Origin: an uncultured Alphaproteobacteria bacterium
GTDB lineage: Bacteria; Pseudomonadota; Alphaproteobacteria; Micropepsales; Micropepsaceae
Length of the DNA stretch: 11,309 bases
Direction: 5' to 3'
NCBI GenBank assembly: GCA_903922545.1
Contig: CAIXUE010000125.1
Coordinates: 1-11,309, forward strand
The position numbers and the translations under genes are program-made. The stretch's first letter is position 1. The number at the start of each line of letters is the position of its first letter. Below, piece after piece: positions 6,442 through 11,309 of the stretch. The notes beneath the pieces were generated by a model. The model saw only the letters and a program-made list of their open reading frames with translations, made no database searches and was not told the DNA's origin.

Positions 6442-6461
6442 TTACGGGCAAGGTGGATCCG

Positions 6462-6758
6462 ATGAAAAAACTGGGGCTTGTTGCGGCGCTTGTTTTGACG
6501 GCTGGATTGGGCGGCTGCGTGTCGCCTTACTATTACGGCGCTTATGATGACGGGTATGGCAATTATGCCGGCGGTTATGGCGGCGCTTATGCCGGCGCGG
6601 GTGATCGTTACGGCTATAACGACCGTTATGCTTATGACAATCGGGGTTATGCGCGCGGTTACGGCAGCTATTATTATCCGCCGCAATACAATCCCTATTA
6701 CGGCAACGGCTATTCCGGGCGCGGCCAATATTACAATTATTGGCAGAACGGCTATTAG
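6462..6758 (+). CDS. Small Tyr/Gly-rich lipoprotein
   Basis: The product has 98 residues. I chose ATG 6462 because it has AAGGTGG 5 nt upstream and opens directly into a lipoprotein signal: MKK, a hydrophobic stretch, and the lipobox LGGC with Cys19. The upstream GTG at 6411 would add 17 residues that spoil the signal peptide. After Cys19 the mature part is low-complexity: about 25 tyrosines in 80 residues, rich in Gly and Asn with scattered Arg and Asp, arranged as loose YG, GY, AY, YYY and PYY units. There is no Cys after residue 19 and no recognisable enzymatic motif. It should be anchored by lipid to the inner leaflet of the outer membrane or to the inner membrane. The function is unknown; similar Tyr/Gly-rich small lipoproteins occur in proteobacterial envelopes. 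It ends just before an intrinsic terminator. Confidence 0.82.
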   Translation: MKKLGLVAALVLTAGLGGCVSPYYYGAYDDGYGNYAGGYGGAYAGAGDRYGYNDRYAYDNRGYARGYGSYYYPPQYNPYYGNGYSGRGQYYNYWQNGY

Positions 6759-6780
6759 CCGTTAAGCGCGGCTGTTTTTT
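6757..6780 (+). terminator. Intrinsic terminator of the lipoprotein gene
   Basis: AGCCG at 6757-6761 pairs with CGGCT at 6769-6773 around a 7-nt loop, followed directly by GTTTTTT (6774-6780). This is the standard Rho-independent layout on the plus strand. A competing perfect 7-bp stem, AACGGCT/AGCCGTT with loop ATT, lies at 6747-6763 and includes the lipoprotein stop codon. The terminator lies almost entirely inside the 3' end of the convergent AI-2E family gene, whose codons it shares. Confidence 0.75.
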
Positions 6781-7871
6781 CGCGCTGCCCGTGTGCGGCG
6801 CAAAGTGGCGTGGAAGGGCCGCGGCGCGGTCCATTCCCGCCACAGCGACACCAAGCCCACCATCAGCACGGGCCCCAGGAACAGGCCCAGAATGCCGAAG
6901 GTGGCAAGGCCGCCGAAGATTCCCAGAAAGACCCAGAGGAACGGCAATTGCGCATTGCCGCCGATCAGAACTGGCCTGAGGAAATGGTCGGCGATGAAAA
7001 TCACGATGCTGCCAAAGATCAAAAGGCCGATGGCGAAAGGCATGGCGCCCTTGGCCATCAACAGCAGGCAGGAAATGACCAGGGCGGCGGGCGCGCCAAA
7101 CGGGATCATGGCCAGAAGCGCGGTGAGCGAACCCAGCAATCCGGCATGCGGCACGCCGGTGACATAATAACCGGCACCCAACAGCGTGCCGACGCCGATG
7201 CCGACCAGCACCACGCCATCGGATGTGCCGCGCACCGCCATGATCATCAGCTGCGACAATTCCAGGCCCTTGCGGCCCAGGGTGCGGCGGATCAGCACCT
7301 GCGCGCGCCGCCCGAAAGAGGCGCCATCGCGAAACAGGAAAAACAGCGTCAGTACGGTGACGACGAAGAAGGTAAAGCTGCGAGCGATGAGAAGGGCGGT
7401 GCGCTGGGTCACCCGCGCCAGGGTGGCGGTATCCACCCGGGCAAAGCGTTCGGTGATGGCGCCTTCGGCGATCATGTTGGTGCGCCACCAATCGGCAATG
7501 GTGCTACCCACCAGCGGCAGCTTGTCGAGATAGTCAGGCACCACGCTGCTGCCATGATCGGCGTCGCGCAGCCAGGCCACCAGGCCGTTCAGTTCGCGGC
7601 CGATTTCAACCACGCCCAGGAAGATCGGGACAATAAAAATAAGCGTGATGCCGGCGGTGAAAAGCAGCGGCGCGGCATCGCGGCGGGCCTGGGGCGGCAT
7701 GAAGTTTTGAAAGCGCTGGTAAAGCGGCCAGGTCGCGATCGCCAGCACTGCCGCCCAGCCCAAAGGCTCGAAAAAGGCGCTCAGCACATACAGCGCCATC
7801 AGAATGATGACCGCGCCCAACACCAGGCGGGTCATTTGCTGCGGGGAGATGTCGGCCAGGAAACGGCGCAT
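6762..7871 (-). CDS. AI-2E transporter family (PerM/TqsA-like) membrane protein
   Basis: The product has 369 residues, normal for the family. Membrane segments lie at about 15-50 (two), 68-90, 161-181, 215-240, 244-272, 276-296 and 308-343, with a soluble loop at about 91-160 between the third and fourth. Family hallmarks are VTVLTLFFLFRDG (171-183), DHFLRPVLIGG (295-305) and the C-terminal FLGIFGGLATFGILGLFLGP block (315-334). Family members have been linked to autoinducer-2 export and to ion or small-solute antiport; the substrate cannot be read from sequence. The C-terminus is short and basic (RTRAARKNSRA). The start ATG at 7869-7871 has only a weak AGG about 9 nt upstream on the minus strand. 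It is transcribed alone, convergent with the lipoprotein (3-nt gap) and divergent from the M3 peptidase. Confidence 0.92.
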   Translation of the reverse strand: MRRFLADISPQQMTRLVLGAVIILMALYVLSAFFEPLGWAAVLAIATWPLYQRFQNFMPPQARRDAAPLLFTAGITLIFIVPIFLGVVEIGRELNGLVAWLRDADHGSSVVPDYLDKLPLVGSTIADWWRTNMIAEGAITERFARVDTATLARVTQRTALLIARSFTFFVVTVLTLFFLFRDGASFGRRAQVLIRRTLGRKGLELSQLMIMAVRGTSDGVVLVGIGVGTLLGAGYYVTGVPHAGLLGSLTALLAMIPFGAPAALVISCLLLMAKGAMPFAIGLLIFGSIVIFIADHFLRPVLIGGNAQLPFLWVFLGIFGGLATFGILGLFLGPVLMVGLVSLWREWTAPRPFHATLRRTRAARKNSRA

Positions 7872-8043
7872 CTTAAGAACCTGAAGAATTTCCGGGCGAA
7901 CCTACAGCCCTTTTAGACGGGGGGAAATGGGGCCGCCTGTCTGTCATAAAGCCTGCCACAATCCTGCCGCCATCAGGGTAAACCGGCTTGTATCGGTCGG
8001 GGCGTTGGGGCGATGCTGGAGCCGCGTTTTTCGGATGCCCCTG
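7872..8043. promoter_or_regulatory. Divergent gap between the AI-2E family gene and the M3 peptidase gene
   Basis: The 172 bp between these start codons must carry the promoters for both genes. I see no convincing -35/-10 pair or operator on either strand. The plus-strand reading frame of the peptidase is open back to an ATG at 7927, preceded by GGGGGGAA only about 2 nt away. Translating from there would place 39 non-hydrophobic residues before the signal peptide, so I treat this stretch as non-coding. Confidence 0.35.
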
Positions 8044-10140
8044 ATGAAAACCTTTCTCTGCGCCGGTTTGCTGCTGGCTTCTGCCGCGCCCTGTCTGGCT
8101 GCCGGACCTTTTGATGCGCCCAGCCCGCTGCCGTTTCATGCCCCGCAATTCGACAAGATCAAGGACAGCGATTACATGCCGGCCTTTCTGGCGGGCATGA
8201 AAGAGCAGCGCGCCGAGATCGACGCCATCGCGGCCGGCAAAGACGCGCCCACCTTTCAGAACACGGTGGTGGCGATGGAGCGTTCGGGCCGGATGCTGGA
8301 CCGGGTGAGCGAGACCTTCTTCAATATCCAGCAGGCCAACACCGATCCGGCCATCGACAAGGTGCAGAACGATGTTGCGCCGCTGCTGGCGGCGCATAAT
8401 GATGCGATCTACCTGAACGCCAAACTCTTTGCCCGGGTGAAAGCGGTTTATGATGCGCGCGCGGGGCTGAAGCTGGACCCGGAAAGTCTGGCGCTGCTCA
8501 ATCTTTATTACCGCCAGTTCCTGCATGCCGGCGCCAATCTGTCGGATGCGGACAAGGCGCGACTGAAGGAAATCAACAAGCGTGACGCCAGCCTGGAAGC
8601 GAAATTCCAGCAGCAGCTGGTGGCCGCCACCAAGGCCGGCGCGCTGGTGCTGGACAACAAGGCGCAGTTGGCGGGCCTCAGCGCCGACGAAGTCAACAAT
8701 GCCGCGCATGAAGCCGAAACGCGTGGCCTGAAAGGCAAGTTTGTCATCCCGCTGCAGAACACCACCCAGCAGCCATTGCTGGAATCTCTGGCTGACCGCG
8801 ATGTGCGCGAAAAGCTGTTCAATGCCCGTTGGCTGGCCACCGAAAAGAGCGACAAGAACGACACCCGCGGCGTAATCGCGGAAATCGCCCAGCTGCGCGC
8901 GGAAAAAGCCAAACTGTTGGGTTATGCCGATTTTGCCTCTTATACGCTTTACGACCAGATGGCCGATACGCCCGCCAAGGTGAACGGTTTTCTGGGTCAG
9001 CTGGTGGCGCCTGCCGGCGCCAAGGCGAAGGAAGAAGCCGAGCTCATCCAGGCCGCGATCAACAAGGACGGCACGCATTTCGACCTGAAGCCCTGGGACT
9101 GGGAACGTTATGCCGAACAGGTGCGTAAGGAGCGCTATGATCTGAATGACGACGAACTCAAGCCTTATTTCGAGGTCAACAATGTCCTGCAGAACGGCGT
9201 CTTTTATGCCGCGACCCAGCTTTATGGTGTGAGTTTCAAGGAGCGCCATGACCTGCCGGTCTATCAGCCGGATGTGCGCGTGTTCGAAGTGATCGACAAG
9301 GATGGCGCCAGTTTGGGGTTGATGTATTTCGATTATTTCAAGCGCGACAACAAAGGCGGCGGCGCCTGGATGAACAATTTTGTCCAGCAATCCAAACTTC
9401 TGGGCACCAAGCCGGTGATTTACAATGTCGCCAATTTCACCAAGCCGGCGCCGGGCCAGCCGGCGCTTATCAGTTTTGACGACGTCACCACCATGTTCCA
9501 TGAATTCGGTCATGCCCTGCACGGCTTTTTCGCGGACCAGAATTACCCCAGCCTGTCGGGCACCAATGTGGCGCGAGACTTTGTGGAATTTCCCTCCCAG
9601 TTCAATGAACATTGGGCGCTGGAGCCGCAGGTGCTCAAACACTATGCGGTGAATTACAAAACCCATCAGCCGATTCCGCAGGCGCTGGTGGACAAGATCA
9701 AGAAATCCCAAAGCTGGGGCCAGGGCTATGCGCTGGGCGAACTTCTGGCGGCGTCAGAACTGGACATGCAGTGGCATGCGTTGAAAGCGGATGCGCCGCG
9801 CCAGGACGTGGACAAGTTTGAAACCCAGGCGCTGAAGGCGACGCATACCGATTATCCGGATGTGCCGACGCGCTATCGCTCCAGCTATTTCCTGCATATC
9901 TGGGGCAATGGCTATGCCGCGGGCTATTACGCCTATCAATGGACCGTGATGCTGGCCGATGATTCCTATGACTGGTTTGAAAAACATGGCGGGCTGACGC
10001 GCGCCAACGGCCAGCGCTTCCGCGACCTGATCCTGTCGCGCGGCCATACCCTGGAGTATGGCCCCATGTTCAAATCGTTTTACGGCAAGGACCCGGATAT
10101 CGGCCCGATGCTGGTGGACCGGGGATTGAAGGCGAACTAG
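8044..10140 (+). CDS. Secreted M3 family zinc peptidase (dipeptidyl carboxypeptidase / oligopeptidase type)
   Basis: The product has 698 residues from ATG 8044; ATG 8035 (701 residues) is nearly as likely and ATG 7927 less so. The chosen start opens directly into a signal peptide, [19 protein letters not shown], with cleavage likely after residue 19, so the enzyme should be periplasmic. Cys17 does not sit in a proper lipobox. The zinc site is HEFGH at residues 486-490 with the third ligand Glu515 in DFVEFPSQ, 25 residues after the second His, matching M3 peptidases. The substrate-binding block [16 protein letters not shown] (618-633) carries the conserved His and Tyr residues. Family enzymes cut dipeptides from the C-terminus of peptides or degrade short oligopeptides. 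The length and N-terminal helical region fit the Dcp branch. Its stop overlaps the malate synthase stop. Confidence 0.93.
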   Translation: MKTFLCAGLLLASAAPCLAAGPFDAPSPLPFHAPQFDKIKDSDYMPAFLAGMKEQRAEIDAIAAGKDAPTFQNTVVAMERSGRMLDRVSETFFNIQQANTDPAIDKVQNDVAPLLAAHNDAIYLNAKLFARVKAVYDARAGLKLDPESLALLNLYYRQFLHAGANLSDADKARLKEINKRDASLEAKFQQQLVAATKAGALVLDNKAQLAGLSADEVNNAAHEAETRGLKGKFVIPLQNTTQQPLLESLADRDVREKLFNARWLATEKSDKNDTRGVIAEIAQLRAEKAKLLGYADFASYTLYDQMADTPAKVNGFLGQLVAPAGAKAKEEAELIQAAINKDGTHFDLKPWDWERYAEQVRKERYDLNDDELKPYFEVNNVLQNGVFYAATQLYGVSFKERHDLPVYQPDVRVFEVIDKDGASLGLMYFDYFKRDNKGGGAWMNNFVQQSKLLGTKPVIYNVANFTKPAPGQPALISFDDVTTMFHEFGHALHGFFADQNYPSLSGTNVARDFVEFPSQFNEHWALEPQVLKHYAVNYKTHQPIPQALVDKIKKSQSWGQGYALGELLAASELDMQWHALKADAPRQDVDKFETQALKATHTDYPDVPTRYRSSYFLHIWGNGYAAGYYAYQWTVMLADDSYDWFEKHGGLTRANGQRFRDLILSRGHTLEYGPMFKSFYGKDPDIGPMLVDRGLKAN

Positions 10141-11309
10141 CCTTCCTTCTTCTTTTCCTTGCGGGCTTGATGCAGCAGGGGCTCGGTATAGCCGTTGGGC
10201 TGCGCCAGGCCCTTGAACACCAGGTCGCTGGCCGCCCGGAAAGCCACGCCGTCAAAGCCGGGCGCCATGGGTGTGTAAAGCGGGTCCTTGCTGTTCTGGC
10301 CATCCACGATCTTGGCCATGCGCTGGAAGGCGGCGCGCACTTCGGCTTCGGTGGTCACGCCATGCAGCAGCCAGTTGGCGACATGCTGGCTGGAAATGCG
10401 CAAGGTGGCGCGGTCTTCCATCAGGCCGATATCGTTGATGTCGGGCACTTTGGAGCAGCCGATGCCTTGGTCGATCCAGCGCACCACATAACCCAGGACG
10501 CCCTGGATATTATTGTCCAGCTCTTCGCGCACTTCGGCGTCGGACCAGTTGGGCCGGTCGGCGACGGGAATGGCGAGGATGGCGCTGACGGGCGTCTTGG
10601 CGCGCGACTTGATCGCGTCCTGCCGCTGTTTGACGTCCACCTTGTGATAGTGGAGCGCATGCAGGGTGGCGGCGGTGGGCGAAGGCACCCAGGCCGTGTT
10701 GGCGCCGGATTCCGGATGGCCGATCTTGGCCTTCAGCATGTCGGCCATGCGGTCGGGCATCGCCCACATGCCCTTGCCGATCTGGGCGCGGCCCTGAAAG
10801 CCGCAGGCCAGGCCGATATCGACATTGCGGTCTTCATAGCCTTTCAGCCAGGCGGAGGATTTCATCTCACCCTTGCGGATCATGGGACCCGCCTGCATGG
10901 AGGTGTGCATCTCGTCGCCGGTGCGGTCGAGGAAGCCGGTGTTGATGAAGATGATGCGGCTTGCCGCGGCGCGGATGACTTCCTTCAAATTGACCGAGGT
11001 GCGGCGTTCTTCGTCCATCACGCCCATCTTGATGGCGCCCCGCGAAAGGCCCAGCAGGTCTTCGACGGCGTCGAAAATCTCGCCCGCGAACGCCACTTCG
11101 GCGGGGCCATGCATCTTGGGCTTGACGATATAGATGGAATGTTTGCGGCTGTTGCCCTGGCGCGCCCCGCGCTTCAGGTCGTGCAGCGCGATCAGGCTGG
11201 TGACCACCGCATCCAGGATGCCCTCGGGAATTTCGCTGCCATCTGCCAGGAGCACCGCATCGCTGGTCATCAGATGGCCGACATTGCGAATGAACAGCAG
11301 ACTGCGGCC
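10137..11309 (-). CDS. glcB: Malate synthase G, C-terminal part (5' end outside window)
   Basis: The last 390 residues of a protein usually near 720 are visible; the frame stays open to the right edge. It condenses glyoxylate and acetyl-CoA to malate in the glyoxylate shunt. Recognisable segments, in order, are [15 protein letters not shown] at the window edge, [52 protein letters not shown] and [10 protein letters not shown]...[18 protein letters not shown]. The Cys (codon at 10455-10457) and the catalytic-base Asp (codon at 10413-10415) are 14 residues apart, as Cys617 and Asp631 are in the E. coli enzyme. The C-terminus is Lys/Glu-rich. The internal ATG at 11268-11270 is not the start, because family sequence continues upstream of it. 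The gene converges with the M3 peptidase gene and overlaps it by 4 bp. Confidence 0.96.
   Translation of the reverse strand, partial: GRSLLFIRNVGHLMTSDAVLLADGSEIPEGILDAVVTSLIALHDLKRGARQGNSRKHSIYIVKPKMHGPAEVAFAGEIFDAVEDLLGLSRGAIKMGVMDEERRTSVNLKEVIRAAASRIIFINTGFLDRTGDEMHTSMQAGPMIRKGEMKSSAWLKGYEDRNVDIGLACGFQGRAQIGKGMWAMPDRMADMLKAKIGHPESGANTAWVPSPTAATLHALHYHKVDVKQRQDAIKSRAKTPVSAILAIPVADRPNWSDAEVREELDNNIQGVLGYVVRWIDQGIGCSKVPDINDIGLMEDRATLRISSQHVANWLLHGVTTEAEVRAAFQRMAKIVDGQNSKDPLYTPMAPGFDGVAFRAASDLVFKGLAQPNGYTEPLLHQARKEKKKEG

Noticed and set aside
6411..6461. Upstream GTG start for the lipoprotein
   Set aside because: It lies within a hairpin, lacks a good ribosome-binding site and would bury the lipoprotein signal; ATG 6462 has AAGGTGG at the right distance.
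6810..7916. 368-codon open frame on the plus strand opposite the AI-2E family gene
   Set aside because: The translation is low-complexity Gln/His/Gly-rich sequence, while the minus strand encodes a convincing membrane protein family.
7873..9711. 612-codon open frame on the minus strand opposite the M3 peptidase
   Set aside because: It is antisense to a clear M3 peptidase. Its His/Arg/Gln-rich composition without conserved motifs is what GC-biased codon positions produce on the opposite strand.

Overview
The window looks like a chromosomal segment of a GC-rich alphaproteobacterium. The evidence is high GC with strongly GC-biased third positions, a malate synthase G, an M3 dipeptidyl carboxypeptidase, and a BlaI/M56 pair. 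A lineage near Rhizomicrobium/Micropepsales is only a guess. There are no transposases, phage genes, CRISPR arrays or rRNA. Genes are packed tightly, with 4-bp overlaps inside operons and convergent genes that touch or overlap.

Layout from left to right. tRNA-Arg(ACG) lies at 31-107 and runs into a long hairpin. Next, on the minus strand, is a two-gene regulatory operon: a BlaI-type repressor (1557-1937) followed by an M56/BlaR1-type membrane metallopeptidase (211-1560). A 226-bp divergent intergenic region follows, carrying an array of alternating GTAGT/ACTAC half-sites that fits a BlaI-family operator. On the plus strand is an export operon: a MacB/LolD-type ABC ATPase (2164-2853), two separate FtsX-type permeases (2850-4004 and 4006-5169), and a HlyD/MacA-type periplasmic adaptor (from 5187). 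The adaptor frame is broken by an in-frame TAG at 6210-6212, and its expected C-terminal 50 residues are still encoded intact up to 6365. Then come a small Tyr/Gly-rich lipoprotein (6462-6758) with an intrinsic terminator, a convergent AI-2E/PerM-family membrane protein (6762-7871, minus), a secreted M3 zinc peptidase (about 8044-10140, plus) and the C-terminal half of malate synthase G (10137 to the window edge, minus).

How the genes may work together. The most unusual unit is positions 211-6365. A protease-sensor/repressor pair of the beta-lactam-sensing type sits head to head with a MacAB/Lol-like tripartite export operon, and the operator-like array lies between them. The sensor has no recognisable penicillin-binding domain. 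A reasonable inference is that M56 senses an envelope signal and inactivates BlaI, which derepresses its own operon and the exporter. The cargo is unknown. The nonsense codon in the adaptor raises the question of whether the exporter still works in this strain or whether the codon is a sequencing error. The remaining genes (AI-2E family, M3 peptidase, malate synthase) are ordinary housekeeping or accessory genes with no clear link to this unit.
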